Shown: in pieces, positions 1-9,433 of the stretch
Layout of the letters: each line of letters begins with the position of its first letter
Numbering within the stretch: position 1 is the stretch's first letter
DNA from: JBDXHU01 sp039989475
GTDB taxonomy: Bacteria; Pseudomonadota; Gammaproteobacteria; Pseudomonadales; Halieaceae
Reading direction: 5' to 3'
Assembly: GCA_039989475.1 (NCBI GenBank)
Contig: JBDXHU010000009.1
Span: forward strand, 1-64,000
DNA length: 64,000 nt
The notes under the pieces: model-generated
Database searches by the model: none
What the model was told of the DNA's origin: nothing
What the model saw: only the letters and a program-made list of their open reading frames with translations
Position numbers and translations under genes: made by a program

Positions 1-89
1 CCTCCGACCCCATTCACCTCCGACCCCATTCACCTCCGACCCCATTCACCTCCGACCCCATTCACCTCCGACCCCAATGGGGTCGGAGG
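1..89. repeat. 16-bp tandem repeat array ending in an inverted copy
   Basis: Four full copies and one partial copy of CCTCCGACCCCATTCA run head to tail from the left edge. The partial copy (65-76) is followed after one base by its inverted complement (78-89), which makes a 25-bp near-perfect hairpin. On the other strand the unit reads GGGGTCGGAGGTGAAT. The same unit recurs at 54334-54361, a related palindromic form lies inside a gene at 53055-53098, and a degenerate core is at 60549. The array runs off the left edge, so its full length is unknown. Confidence 0.9.
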
Positions 90-169
90 TGAGAGCTTTA
101 CAATTCTTAGCCCACATTTACGGTTGGGTTTGCTTCAATAGACGCCAGTCACAACATTGGAGTAGGGAA

Positions 170-523
170 ATGAAGAAGCAATTAATGGTTTACGGGCTGG
201 GTCTGGCGCTGGTCGCCGGTACCTCTTTGGCGCTGGCGCAGATGAGTGGTGAGGAAGGTCGCAAAGGTCAGGGCGGTATGCGCGGTGACCCGCAACAACG
301 CATGCAGCGCATGCAACAACACCTGGGCCTTAGCGATGAACAGATGAGCCAGATGCGCGAAATCCGCGAAAACGGCGGCAGCCGTGAGGATATGCGCGGT
401 GTATTAAACGATGAGCAGCGCGCCAAAATTGATCAGCATCGCGCCAATCGCGAGGCGCGCGGCGGTGGACGCCGCGGTGGCGAAGGTCGCCCGGGCAGGC
501 CGGACAGCGAACAGACCAACTAA
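170..523 (+). CDS. Spy/CpxP-like small periplasmic protein
   Basis: A 117-residue protein with an N-terminal signal peptide (cleavage near residues 22-24, ALA-Q). The mature part is rich in Met, Gln, Arg and Gly. It carries two weak LTxxQ-type motifs (LGLSDEQ at 52-58, LNDEQ at 79-83), as in the Spy/CpxP family of periplasmic chaperones. The open frame extends upstream to 77, but that extension is encoded by the repeat array. The ATG at 170 gives a proper signal peptide and has AGTAGGG upstream. The Arg/Gly-rich tail is unusual for Spy. Family assignment is tentative; the function would be envelope-stress chaperone or metal binding. Confidence 0.65.
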   Translation: MKKQLMVYGLGLALVAGTSLALAQMSGEEGRKGQGGMRGDPQQRMQRMQQHLGLSDEQMSQMREIRENGGSREDMRGVLNDEQRAKIDQHRANREARGGGRRGGEGRPGRPDSEQTN

Positions 524-537
524 GTTAGCGCCGGCGC

Positions 538-912
538 CTACTTCGGCTCGATCATCAGGTAGGTCGACGTGGTTTCGCCCACGTTGAGGGCTTCGTGCCA
601 GGGGATGCCGTCATTGGCAAATTTGCTACCACTGGGAATCTGCCGTACACGGGTGCCGCTGGCATCAGTAATCTGCATGGTGCCACCCTCAAGCACATAG
701 CCTACATGGCGCGGATGAAAGTGGCGCTCGTGCCCTACCCCGGGTGGAAAGGTACAGCGCAGAACTCTCAACTTTTCATCCTCGTGCAGTTTTTCGCAGA
801 CCGACTCGCCCTTCCAACCGGCGGCCAACGGATCCGGCAGCTGCTCAGCAGCTTGTGCGGTAAAACTAGCGCCGCTAAATAGCAGCGCTACCAGAAAATA
901 CGTTTTAGCCAT
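538..912 (-). CDS. Secreted cupin-domain protein
   Basis: A 124-residue protein with a signal peptide (residues 1 to about 21) and a single small cupin barrel. The first cupin motif is visible around residues 60-76, with His61, His64, His66 and His69 followed by GYVLEGG, so a metal site is likely. The conserved Pro-Trp-His stretch (GIPWHEALN) near residue 102 fits the second motif. It lies convergent with the Spy-like gene and only 7 bp downstream of hrpB on the same strand, so it may be cotranscribed. The substrate is unknown; small cupins of this type include dioxygenase-like and purely structural members. Confidence 0.75.
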   Translation of the reverse strand: MAKTYFLVALLFSGASFTAQAAEQLPDPLAAGWKGESVCEKLHEDEKLRVLRCTFPPGVGHERHFHPRHVGYVLEGGTMQITDASGTRVRQIPSGSKFANDGIPWHEALNVGETTSTYLMIEPK

Positions 913-918
913 CTAGTC

Positions 919-3438
919 TCAATCCTGTTCCGGTTTCTGTTGTTGCAATCGTCGCTTGGTCTTGGCGGTTGCCAACGCCTGCAGTGGATCCTCCGGCCAG
1001 GGATGCTTCGGATAGCGCCCCTGCATTTCTTTTCTCACCTCTTTATAGGCACCGCGCCAGAAACTGGCCAGGTCCTGGGTGACCTGCAGGGGTCGCCGTG
1101 CCGGTGACAGCAGATGAATCAGCAGCGCTACTTTACCCCGCGCCACCGTCGGCGTCGCCTCGCAGCCAAACATTTCCTGCAGTTTCACCGACAGCACGGG
1201 TGGTGACTGGCAATAGTCAATTCTGTGTTGGGCACCCGAGGGCACGCCGATTCGCTGCGGCGCCAATTCATCCAGCTCGCGCGGCAGCGGCCAGGGCAGC
1301 AGTGCCGCCAGCATGCCCTGCAGATCAAGCCGGGCAAAATCACCCAGCTTATTAACCGTCGCCAGGTAAGGCGCCAACCAGGTCTCCAGGCCTCCCAACA
1401 AGGCCGTATCCGAGACATCCGGCCAGGGCTCGCCCAGTTCCGTATGCAATAACGACACCCGCGCCTGCCACTGGCGCAACTCATCGGTCCAGGGCAACAA
1501 GTCCAGGCCGCGCTCACGCACCAGCTCCAGCAGCGCCTGTTGGCGAGCTTCCGCTGAGATATCTGCCAGCGGTTCGCGGGACAACACTATGGCACCGATA
1601 CGTCGCTGGCGTTCCGCCACAAAGCGTTCATTACGATCATCCCACTCGACCCGCTCCCGGCTTTCCACCCGCTCCGCCAGTTGCTGTTCAAACAGCGCTA
1701 CGTCCAAGGCTGCCGCTGAATAAATTCGGTCTTCCGCCTGGCCCGCTCGACCACCAACCTCGGCCACCGCCAGCCACTCCTCACTACACAAGGCATCGGC
1801 AGGATCCAGCGCCGCGCTGCGACCATTGGCCAATAAATAGCTATGGCCCCTGGCCTGACGTCGCCGCGCAATCCGGTCCGGGTAGGCCGCCGCCAGCAAC
1901 TGGCCGATGTGATAACCCCCGCCCGTGGTATGGGGCAGGAACTTGCACAAACGCCGGTATTGCTTTGACTGTAGCTTGACCCGATGCAACCAACCCAGCT
2001 CAGTCTTTGGCATTGCCACCTCGCCCTCCAGTGCCAGCAGCCTATAGCCAATATCCGCGCCCCGCTGGGAAAATGGATCGCGCTCTGACAACAGCGCCGC
2101 CACATCACAGCCGATATCCACCATGCCCCAACGACAAGCCAACACCAGCATATGGGCCAGGCGCGGATGCAAGGGCAGCTGCGCCATCTGGGTACCGACT
2201 TCGCTTAAAGCCCAGCTTCCGGCCGCCGGCAGCGCCCCAAATTCCCGCAGCAGCTGTAATGCCTGGGACCAGGGACCTGCCGGTGGCAGGTCCAGCCAGC
2301 GCAATTCCGCGGGATCTGCCACCCCCCAGGCCAATAATTGCAAAGCCAGTGGGGCCAGGTCAGCTTGCAGGATTTCCGGGGTGGAGCGCGGCGCCAGCTG
2401 TGTTTGCTGTTCCTCGCTCCACAGCCGGTAGCAATATCCTGCTTGCAAACGCCCGGCCCGGCCCATGCGTTGAGTCGCACTGTCCTGGGCAATGCGCCGG
2501 GTTTGCAGGCGGGTCATACCCGTGGCCGGGTCGAAGCGCGGCTCCCGCGCCAGGCCGGAATCCACCACCGTCGTGATGCCATCAATGGTCAGGGAGGTCT
2601 CGGCAATATTGGTGGCGAGCACGATCTTGCGCTGCCCATCTTCCGCCGGCGCAATAGCCTGTTGCTGTTGGGCCAGTGACAAGCCGCCATACAGTGGTGC
2701 AACGATCACGTTTTCAAAGGAAGGCAGTTGCTGCGCCACGCGCCGGATTTCTCCCTGCCCCGGCAGGAATACCAACACCGAGCCGGTTTCTGGTTTGCTG
2801 ACAATCTCACGCAGGCAGGCCAGCACCCGCTCAACCGTATTCTCCCTGGGCTTCCAGGCAGCGCCATAGTGCACCGACACCGGAAACTGCTTGCCCTGGG
2901 AAGACACCAGCGGCGCCCCGCCCAGCAGTTCTGCAATACCCGCCCCATCAAGCGTCGCCGACATCACCAACAGTTTCAGCGGATCGCCCTCGCGAAACAA
3001 TTCCCGCCCCTGCAGTGCCAGGGCCAGGCCCAGGTCGCTGTCCAGGGAGCGCTCGTGAAACTCGTCAAATATAAGGCAAGCCACGCCCGCTAAAGCGGGA
3101 TCGGTCTGCAGCATGCGGGTCAGAATACCCTCGGTAATAACCTCAATCCGGGTAGCTTTGGAAATTTTACTGTCCAGGCGCACCCGGTAACCCACCGTCT
3201 CCCCCGCCTTTTCCCCGAGGGTGGAAGCCATGCGCTCGGCCGCCGCCCGCGCCGCCATGCGCCGCGGCTCCAGCATGAGAATTTTCCGGCTGCCCAGCCA
3301 GTCACTGTCCAACAGCGCCAGCGGTACCACCGTGGTTTTGCCGGCCCCGGGCGGCGCCTCCAATACCACACTATCGGCGCGGCCCAGCGCTGCTTTAAGC
3401 TCAGCCAGCACCTCGCCAATGGGAAGGTCGGTGTGCAT
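919..3438 (-). CDS. hrpB: ATP-dependent helicase HrpB
   Basis: A DExH-box helicase of about 839 residues, the usual length for HrpB. Walker A (APPGAGKTT) is near residue 30, DEFH near 125, the SAT motif (VMSATLDG) near 160 and the motif VI sequence QRMGRAGR near 325. The long C-terminal region with a PWP-type end (KHPWPEDP) is typical of HrpB. The frame opens at a TTG at 3462, but the ATG at 3438 is preferred: it has CCAGGC just upstream and begins MHTDLPIGEVL, which matches the HrpB N-terminus. HrpB is a nonessential putative RNA helicase in proteobacteria. It is followed closely by the cupin gene. Confidence 0.95.
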   Translation of the reverse strand: MHTDLPIGEVLAELKAALGRADSVVLEAPPGAGKTTVVPLALLDSDWLGSRKILMLEPRRMAARAAAERMASTLGEKAGETVGYRVRLDSKISKATRIEVITEGILTRMLQTDPALAGVACLIFDEFHERSLDSDLGLALALQGRELFREGDPLKLLVMSATLDGAGIAELLGGAPLVSSQGKQFPVSVHYGAAWKPRENTVERVLACLREIVSKPETGSVLVFLPGQGEIRRVAQQLPSFENVIVAPLYGGLSLAQQQQAIAPAEDGQRKIVLATNIAETSLTIDGITTVVDSGLAREPRFDPATGMTRLQTRRIAQDSATQRMGRAGRLQAGYCYRLWSEEQQTQLAPRSTPEILQADLAPLALQLLAWGVADPAELRWLDLPPAGPWSQALQLLREFGALPAAGSWALSEVGTQMAQLPLHPRLAHMLVLACRWGMVDIGCDVAALLSERDPFSQRGADIGYRLLALEGEVAMPKTELGWLHRVKLQSKQYRRLCKFLPHTTGGGYHIGQLLAAAYPDRIARRRQARGHSYLLANGRSAALDPADALCSEEWLAVAEVGGRAGQAEDRIYSAAALDVALFEQQLAERVESRERVEWDDRNERFVAERQRRIGAIVLSREPLADISAEARQQALLELVRERGLDLLPWTDELRQWQARVSLLHTELGEPWPDVSDTALLGGLETWLAPYLATVNKLGDFARLDLQGMLAALLPWPLPRELDELAPQRIGVPSGAQHRIDYCQSPPVLSVKLQEMFGCEATPTVARGKVALLIHLLSPARRPLQVTQDLASFWRGAYKEVRKEMQGRYPKHPWPEDPLQALATAKTKRRLQQQKPEQD

Positions 3439-3481
3439 TACTGCCTGGACCAACTGCTGCAATGGGCTAGCCCAGTGCCGG

Positions 3482-5311
3482 TCAAAATCCCACCGCCTCT
3501 ATCAAGGCCAGGTATCTTGGGTCCTGTCGATATTCATCCAGCGATGAGTTGGTTTGCAGGAAAATCATGCCCCGGGAGCGAGCCTCGACTGCTTGTTCCA
3601 GGGCGGCGAAGCCCTTCCCTGCGTCTCCTGCGGCGAAGTACACATCGGCGATCAAGTCCGGCGACACATATTGCCTGGCGGCGACTGCGAGGACTTCGTC
3701 CAGCAACTGCTGCGCCTCGCCTTCACGCCCGACCACAAAATAGGCGATCGCCAGGTTTGCCATAAATCGTGGCCGGCCGCCCTGCAAGCGCAGACTGGTT
3801 TCGAATACCTGGACCGCCTTGTCATGCTCTCCCAGCGCCAGATACGCGAAGCCCAACACTGGACCGGCATCGGTGTGCTCCGGCGCCAGACTCGCCTCCA
3901 GGATGGCCCGCTCATACTGGCGGGTACGCATAAAAGTCCAGGCGGCATTGATGTGGGCATAGGCATCATCCGGGTTGGCCGCAATCCGCTGTTCGATAAG
4001 TGCGATCGCCTCCTCGTGCCGCAGCTGAATTGATAAAAACAGCACATAACCCAGCACATTGTTCGGATCCAGTGCCATGGTTTTCAGGTACTCCCGCTCC
4101 GCCGCGGCAAAATCCCAGTCGTACCAGGCCAGGATGTCGGCATACAGTGTGCGCGCGTTGGCCAGCTGATTATCAATTGACAGCGCCCGGGTCACCGCCT
4201 CCTTCGCTTTTGGATAAACCTCCCGTGGCGGTTGCTCACCATAGAGTGTTCCGACAAAACTGTAGGCCCAGCCCAGCGTGGCCCAGGCCTCGGCGAACTC
4301 CGGATCGATCGCCACCGCTTGTTCCAGAAATGTTATGGCGCGCGCGAGATCTTCCGGTGTTTGCGCAAAGGTGTGGTAACGGCCTATCAGGTAGGCATCG
4401 TAGGCATCAATACTGATCGTCGGCAGCTGCGCACCAGCCGGCCTCTTGATCGCTTCATATTCCAGCGCCAGGGCCTGGCCGATACGTTCAGCCACCTCTT
4501 GCTGAATAGAAAAAATATTCTGCACCGAGAGTTCTCGGTCATACACCTCCGCCCACAGGTGCCGATCACTTTGCGCGTCAATAAGCTGCACAGTAATACG
4601 CACTCGATTTTCCGCGATGCGAATGCTGCTCTCTATCACCGCACCCACCCCCAGTTGCCGGGCGATCTCTGGCAGGGCCATCTCGGTGCCCCGGTACTGT
4701 TCGACCGATGTACGCGAGGCCACCTGCAGATTGTCCAGCCCGGCCAGTCGCGTCAGCAGTTCCTCCTGCATACCATCGGCAAAATATGCATGGTCCCGGC
4801 CGGGGCTGAGGTCGGCAAAGGGCAACACGGCAATTGAGTCTATGCTCGGCTCGGGTAGAGCCTCCTGCTTGCCCCCCAGCATCGACCAGAGGGCCGCAAC
4901 CGCCAGCGCCAGGACCACGGCGAGCAGCACAGGCCAGCGCCCGCGTGGTGAGCCGACTATTTCGGTGCTGGCGATGGGTTTAACCGCACAAATCAATCGG
5001 TAACCGCGCCCGCGCACGGAACTCAGGTAGCGCGGGTCCTGCGCGTCTTCACCCAGGGCCTGGCGCAACAAGCGCACCCGCTGGGACAGGGTTTCATCGC
5101 TGACCACCACCTCACCCCAGACCTCGCGCACCAGTTCATCCTTGCCAATGGTCTCGGGTACGTTGCGAATCAATGCCGCCAGCAGCCGAAAGGAGAGCTC
5201 CGGCAGCACTATCGCCTCGCCATCCCGCCTTACTGTCTGCCGGGCGAGGTCTACTTCCAGGTCCAGGACCTGGTAGAGGGTATTTTCAGCTCTGGAAACG
5301 CTCTCGTTCAT
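3482..5311 (-). CDS. ToxR/CadC-like membrane regulator with TolB-like and TPR domains
   Basis: A 609-residue protein. An OmpR/ToxR-type winged helix occupies residues 10-110 (the SVRGRGYRL wing is clear). One transmembrane helix is at about 128-147 (LLAVVLALAVAAL). A periplasmic TolB-like domain begins SIAVLPFADLS near 160, and TPR-like repeats fill 300-600. This layout is known from CadC-like one-component regulators that bind DNA while anchored in the inner membrane. It is transcribed divergently from the outer-membrane barrel gene at 5475, a plausible target. The inducing signal cannot be read from sequence. Confidence 0.9.
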   Translation of the reverse strand: MNESVSRAENTLYQVLDLEVDLARQTVRRDGEAIVLPELSFRLLAALIRNVPETIGKDELVREVWGEVVVSDETLSQRVRLLRQALGEDAQDPRYLSSVRGRGYRLICAVKPIASTEIVGSPRGRWPVLLAVVLALAVAALWSMLGGKQEALPEPSIDSIAVLPFADLSPGRDHAYFADGMQEELLTRLAGLDNLQVASRTSVEQYRGTEMALPEIARQLGVGAVIESSIRIAENRVRITVQLIDAQSDRHLWAEVYDRELSVQNIFSIQQEVAERIGQALALEYEAIKRPAGAQLPTISIDAYDAYLIGRYHTFAQTPEDLARAITFLEQAVAIDPEFAEAWATLGWAYSFVGTLYGEQPPREVYPKAKEAVTRALSIDNQLANARTLYADILAWYDWDFAAAEREYLKTMALDPNNVLGYVLFLSIQLRHEEAIALIEQRIAANPDDAYAHINAAWTFMRTRQYERAILEASLAPEHTDAGPVLGFAYLALGEHDKAVQVFETSLRLQGGRPRFMANLAIAYFVVGREGEAQQLLDEVLAVAARQYVSPDLIADVYFAAGDAGKGFAALEQAVEARSRGMIFLQTNSSLDEYRQDPRYLALIEAVGF

Positions 5312-5474
5312 ACTTGAATTTTCATCGAGGAATAATCCCTATCCCATTGTTTTATATGAATTATTTATTGCTTAAGAAAAACTTCATCATTCTTCATCGA
5401 GTCTTCAGCAAGTTTAACGGAAATACCCCTAGAGTGCGTCCCGTTCACTCACAACAACCCATGAGGAGATACCT

Positions 5475-6035
5475 GTGAATACATTGAAAATCTGTGTGAT
5501 GACCCTGATCCTGATACGAATGATGACACCCTTCCAGGTGGAAGCCGGCGAAGGCTTCTATGCCGGCGCCAGTGTTGGCACGGCCAGCCTTGATGACGAT
5601 TTTGATGGGCTGGAGATAGACGACGACGTCACCGCCTACCGCATTGTCGGCGGCTGGTGGGTCAATCGCTACCTGGCGCTGGAAGCCGGCTATCACGACT
5701 TTGGCGACTTCGAGCAAAGCGTCAACTTCAATGGCGCATCGAGCAAGGCCAAACTCAGTGCCGATGGGTACACCCTGGGCCTGCAAGCAAGCTATCCGCT
5801 GGGCAACAAGGTCGCCTTATTTGGACGCGCCGGGGCCTTCTTCTGGGACGGCGAGGCCGAAATCAATAATGTCAGCCAGGCCTCGCCGGAGGAAACCAAC
5901 CCCTATCTCAGCCTGGGGCTCAGCTACTCTTTCACGAACAATTTGTCAGTGAACGGTGACTGGACCCATTACGACCTAGAGAGCAGTAGCAGTGATGTGT
6001 TCTCGCTGGGCTTCCAGTTTCGGTTTGGGCGCTAG
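5475..6035 (+). CDS. Outer-membrane beta-barrel protein (OmpA/OmpW-like)
   Basis: A 186-residue secreted protein with a signal peptide ending near EAGEGFYAG. It shows alternating aromatic and polar beta-strands and a C-terminal FSLGFQFRFGR, a classic barrel end. Phrases such as YLALEAGYHDFGDFE and GLSYSFTNNLSVNGDWTHY match the eight-stranded OmpA-like porin domain family. The start is GTG at 5475 with GAGGAG 6-12 bases upstream; the ATG at 5461 is out of frame. It lies 163 bp from the divergent ToxR-like regulator. No peptidoglycan-binding domain is present. Confidence 0.85.
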   Translation: MNTLKICVMTLILIRMMTPFQVEAGEGFYAGASVGTASLDDDFDGLEIDDDVTAYRIVGGWWVNRYLALEAGYHDFGDFEQSVNFNGASSKAKLSADGYTLGLQASYPLGNKVALFGRAGAFFWDGEAEINNVSQASPEETNPYLSLGLSYSFTNNLSVNGDWTHYDLESSSSDVFSLGFQFRFGR

Positions 6036-6036
6036 A

Positions 6037-7056
6037 TCAGGGAAACAAAACCACCGGCTTGAATCGCGGCAGGGTCTGCAGGGGTACACCGGGCTGGTCG
6101 GCCTGCCTGGCCTTGAGAAAGGCCAGCGCATCCTTGCTGCCCGCCGCCAGGAAACTGCCGATACGCACTTCACCGGTCATTGGCCCTGCCAGTGGGCCGG
6201 TGAGTGCATCCCAGTGAATAGGAATAATGCGCGCGGGTGAGACCCGGCCCACGGTTTCGGCCCAGTACTGGTCGCGGTAGGCCGCGGTTTGGGAACCGAT
6301 ACCACCGGTGCCGAGGAACAGCACATCCACATCCATGCCCTGCAACTGGCCCGGAATGAAACCGGCGCTGCCCACGATCAGCCAGCTGCCCTTGGGGTGC
6401 GCCACATGCAGCATATAAGCCTTGCCCAGCTTGTAAGCGAAGGCCGACACCGGTGGCACCAGCGGTGCCGGAATCTCAGAGTCCGTCAGCATGGTCTCGA
6501 TCATCTTCGGGTCGGGAAACTGAAAATGCCTGGATTCAATAAAGGTGATGCTAAATGCTCCCAGTTGCACCGACTCACCGTCTTGCACCACCCGGATCTG
6601 CGCCTCCGGCAAACCCCAGCCGCGGGCGATATTGGCCGTGGCCTCTGAGCCCATCACCATCGCACCGCTACGCCGTGCGACCTCGGGGCTGTCCATGGCA
6701 TGGTCATAATGCGAATGCATGGGGATGACTGCCGCCAGGGAATCGACCGCCATCGCATCAAGCCCGTAAGCTATTGCCTCCAGATCGGGCTCAATCTCAC
6801 CCAATACCGTCTGCAGCGGGCCCGGCCGGCTAAACCAGCCGTCGGTCATCCACTGGGTCTCACCGTCGTCAAATAGCAGCGTGGCGGTGCCGCTGTAACG
6901 CACCGTCACCGCGCCAGGGGGAATCTCATCGACCGGGCTCAGCTCCCAGGCGGGATCCACCGGTGGCGCTGGATACCCAAACAGATAGCGCCAGCCAGCG
7001 GCCAGTAGCAGCGCGATGAGCAAGCTGGACAAGACCAGACTGGTTCGGCTTTTCAC
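6037..7056 (-). CDS. Membrane-anchored metallo-beta-lactamase-fold hydrolase
   Basis: A 339-residue protein with an N-terminal signal anchor (residues 7-24). An MBL-fold core has the metal motif HSHYDH at residues 114-119. Later motifs include a GSAGF loop and IIPIHWD near residue 290. The family resembles UlaG/RomA-like and NAPE-PLD-like hydrolases, here facing the periplasm. The start is GTG at 7056 with a strong GGAGG upstream. It is divergent from the isomerase gene at 7095 across only 38 bp, so their promoters must overlap. The substrate is unknown. Confidence 0.85.
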   Translation of the reverse strand: MKSRTSLVLSSLLIALLLAAGWRYLFGYPAPPVDPAWELSPVDEIPPGAVTVRYSGTATLLFDDGETQWMTDGWFSRPGPLQTVLGEIEPDLEAIAYGLDAMAVDSLAAVIPMHSHYDHAMDSPEVARRSGAMVMGSEATANIARGWGLPEAQIRVVQDGESVQLGAFSITFIESRHFQFPDPKMIETMLTDSEIPAPLVPPVSAFAYKLGKAYMLHVAHPKGSWLIVGSAGFIPGQLQGMDVDVLFLGTGGIGSQTAAYRDQYWAETVGRVSPARIIPIHWDALTGPLAGPMTGEVRIGSFLAAGSKDALAFLKARQADQPGVPLQTLPRFKPVVLFP

Positions 7057-7094
7057 CTTGAGACCCTCCTTCCCGGCCTATACAGTAGCAGACC

Positions 7095-9359
7095 ATGCGA
7101 TTATTTCTCTTGACGATTATTAGCGTCCTGGCCACCTCGGTCCAGGTCCAGGCCGAAACCCAACACTCTGCGGTAGAAGACTACCCGCCGGACGTTAAGC
7201 CGATTATCGAGCAGCGCTGCATGGTCTGTCACGGCTGTTACGACGCGCCCTGCCAGCTGAAGATGGACGACTGGATTGGCCTCAACCGCGGCGCCAGTAA
7301 GGACAAGGTCTACGACGGCTCCCGCCTGCTCACCGCCAACATGACACGCCTCTATGAAGATGCGCTGACCGAGCCGGAATGGCGCGCCAAGGGCTTCTAC
7401 CCGGTGCTGGAACGCAAGCACATATCCCAGAGCGTGCTCTACAAAATGCTGGCCCTGAAGGAGAAGTATCCACTACCCACAGAAGGAGTACTGCCAGACA
7501 AATTTGATTTCAGCCTGAACCGAAAACAGAGCTGCCCCAAACCCAATCAGTATGGCCTGTATAACCAAAACCGGCCCTACCAGGGGATGCCCTTTGGTTT
7601 TCCCGGGGTGAACCCGGACCAAATGGCGACCCTGGCCAGCTGGCTTAACGGCGGCGCCGAGGGTGTCAAAGTTGCGCCCCGACCTGCCGCGGAATTGAAG
7701 TACGTGGCCCAGTGGGAAGCCTTCTTTAACGGCCCCGGCTTGAAACAACAATTAATGAGCCGCTATATCTACGAACACCTGTTTATCGGCAACTTGTATT
7801 TCGACCATTTGGATCAGCAATCTGGCTGGTACAAGCTGGTGCGCTCTCGCACCGCGCCCGGCCAACCCATCGACATCATCGCCAGCCGCCGGCCCTATGA
7901 TGACCCGGGCGTGAAGGAATTTTATTACCGCCTACAGCTGCGCCAGACCACCATCCTCGACAAGCGCCACATGCCTTACGTCCTAAACCCGGCGCGCCAA
8001 CAGCGTTGGCAGCAACTGTTTCTCGACAAAGACTATACGGTGAACGCCCTGCCCGCCTATAAGGCCCGCAAGGATGCCAACCCCTTCGTCACCTTCGAGC
8101 AACTGCCTGTCGACACCCGTTACAAGTTCATGCTGGACGAGGCTCACTTCACCATCATGGGCTTCATCAAGGGCCCCGTGTGCCGCGGCCAGGTCGCCCT
8201 CAACGTGATTGATGACCACTTCTGGGTGGCCTTCATGAAGCCCAATAACCTGGACCCGGACCAGCAAGCCAAATTCCTGGCCCAGGTCAGCGGCGACTTG
8301 CGCATCCCACGCCCCAAGGGCGGCCTGGTGGTCACCCTGCTGCAATGGGGCCAGTACGGCGATGCGCAAAAGAAGTACCTGGCGGCGGAAGCTAAAAAGA
8401 TCGCCGAGACCGTAGACCAGGGTGTACTGGATGTGAACCTGGATCTAGTCTGGAACGGCGGCCCGGAGCGCAACCCGAACGCCTCCCTGACGGTGTTCCG
8501 TCACGGCGATAGTGCCTCGGTAGTAAAAGGTCTGGTCGGCCAGCAGCCCAAAACCATGTGGTTTATCGACTACTCCCTGCTGGAGCGCATTCACTACCTG
8601 CTGGTGGCGGGCTTTGACGTGTACGGTAATGTCGGCCACCAGCTGGAGAGCCGCCTGTATATGGACTTCCTGCGCATGGAAGGCGAACAGAACTTCCTGC
8701 TGTTTCTTCCCAAAGACCAACGCGCAAAGTTGCGTGACTACTGGTATCGCGGCGCCGAGCAACATGTGAAGGAGTTTATCGCCTCGCCGGCCACCGCCCG
8801 CTACCAGCGCGATAGCGACATCAACTACAAGACCGACAATCCCAAGCGCGAGCTGATGGGCATGCTTGAGAAGCACATCACCGGTTCCAGAAATCACCGC
8901 TACCAGATCGATACGCAGCACTTGGGCCGGTTGATGCAAACGCAGGGCGCCTTCTTCAGCTACCTGCCGGAAGTGGCCTTTGTGCAGGTGCTGGAAAAAA
9001 GCGGGCGCAGTCGCAATTACAGCTTGCTGCACAACCGAGGCCACAGTAACAACGCGCAGATATTTGATGAACAGAAACGCATGCTTCCGACGGAGGACAC
9101 GCTGACTGTGGTCGACGGCTTTATCGGTGCCTACCCCAATATGTTCTTCCAGATAACGGAAGCACAGCTGGAAGGCTTCTCCCAGGCCATCAAGGCCATG
9201 GCTAATCCGGATGACTATACCCGGCTGGTGGAGCGCTACGGCGTACGCCGCACCGCGCCCTGGTTCTGGAAACTCAGCGATGAATTTTTTTCAAGCTACA
9301 AGAAATCGCAGCCGCAGGAGGCAGGCCTGTTTGACTTGAACCGCTACCAGAATCGTTGA
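7095..9359 (+). CDS. cti: Fatty acid cis/trans isomerase
   Basis: A 754-residue periplasmic protein with a signal peptide (residues 1-20). Near the N-terminus is a c-type heme motif CMVCH (residues 42-46), as in Pseudomonas and Vibrio Cti. Known Cti enzymes convert cis-unsaturated acyl chains of membrane phospholipids to trans, which stiffens membranes exposed to solvents or heat. Length and the surrounding sequence (KPIIEQRC, NLDPDQQAKF) fit the family end to end. The neighbours involved in hydrophobic-substrate oxidation make a membrane-protection role plausible. Confidence 0.93.
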   Translation: MRLFLLTIISVLATSVQVQAETQHSAVEDYPPDVKPIIEQRCMVCHGCYDAPCQLKMDDWIGLNRGASKDKVYDGSRLLTANMTRLYEDALTEPEWRAKGFYPVLERKHISQSVLYKMLALKEKYPLPTEGVLPDKFDFSLNRKQSCPKPNQYGLYNQNRPYQGMPFGFPGVNPDQMATLASWLNGGAEGVKVAPRPAAELKYVAQWEAFFNGPGLKQQLMSRYIYEHLFIGNLYFDHLDQQSGWYKLVRSRTAPGQPIDIIASRRPYDDPGVKEFYYRLQLRQTTILDKRHMPYVLNPARQQRWQQLFLDKDYTVNALPAYKARKDANPFVTFEQLPVDTRYKFMLDEAHFTIMGFIKGPVCRGQVALNVIDDHFWVAFMKPNNLDPDQQAKFLAQVSGDLRIPRPKGGLVVTLLQWGQYGDAQKKYLAAEAKKIAETVDQGVLDVNLDLVWNGGPERNPNASLTVFRHGDSASVVKGLVGQQPKTMWFIDYSLLERIHYLLVAGFDVYGNVGHQLESRLYMDFLRMEGEQNFLLFLPKDQRAKLRDYWYRGAEQHVKEFIASPATARYQRDSDINYKTDNPKRELMGMLEKHITGSRNHRYQIDTQHLGRLMQTQGAFFSYLPEVAFVQVLEKSGRSRNYSLLHNRGHSNNAQIFDEQKRMLPTEDTLTVVDGFIGAYPNMFFQITEAQLEGFSQAIKAMANPDDYTRLVERYGVRRTAPWFWKLSDEFFSSYKKSQPQEAGLFDLNRYQNR

Positions 9360-9433
9360 GCCCGAGGGGCAGACAGCTTCGCCCCCAAAGGTTTAGACTG
9401 CGACCTTCACCTGCTTAAGCAAGGAAACTTCAG

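Noticed and set aside
1..76. Possible CRISPR array at the left edge
   Set aside because: The 16-bp units are directly contiguous with no spacers, so this is a simple tandem repeat.
77..169. Longer N-terminus for the Spy-like protein
   Set aside because: It would be encoded by the repeat array and would bury the signal peptide; ATG at 170 fits better.
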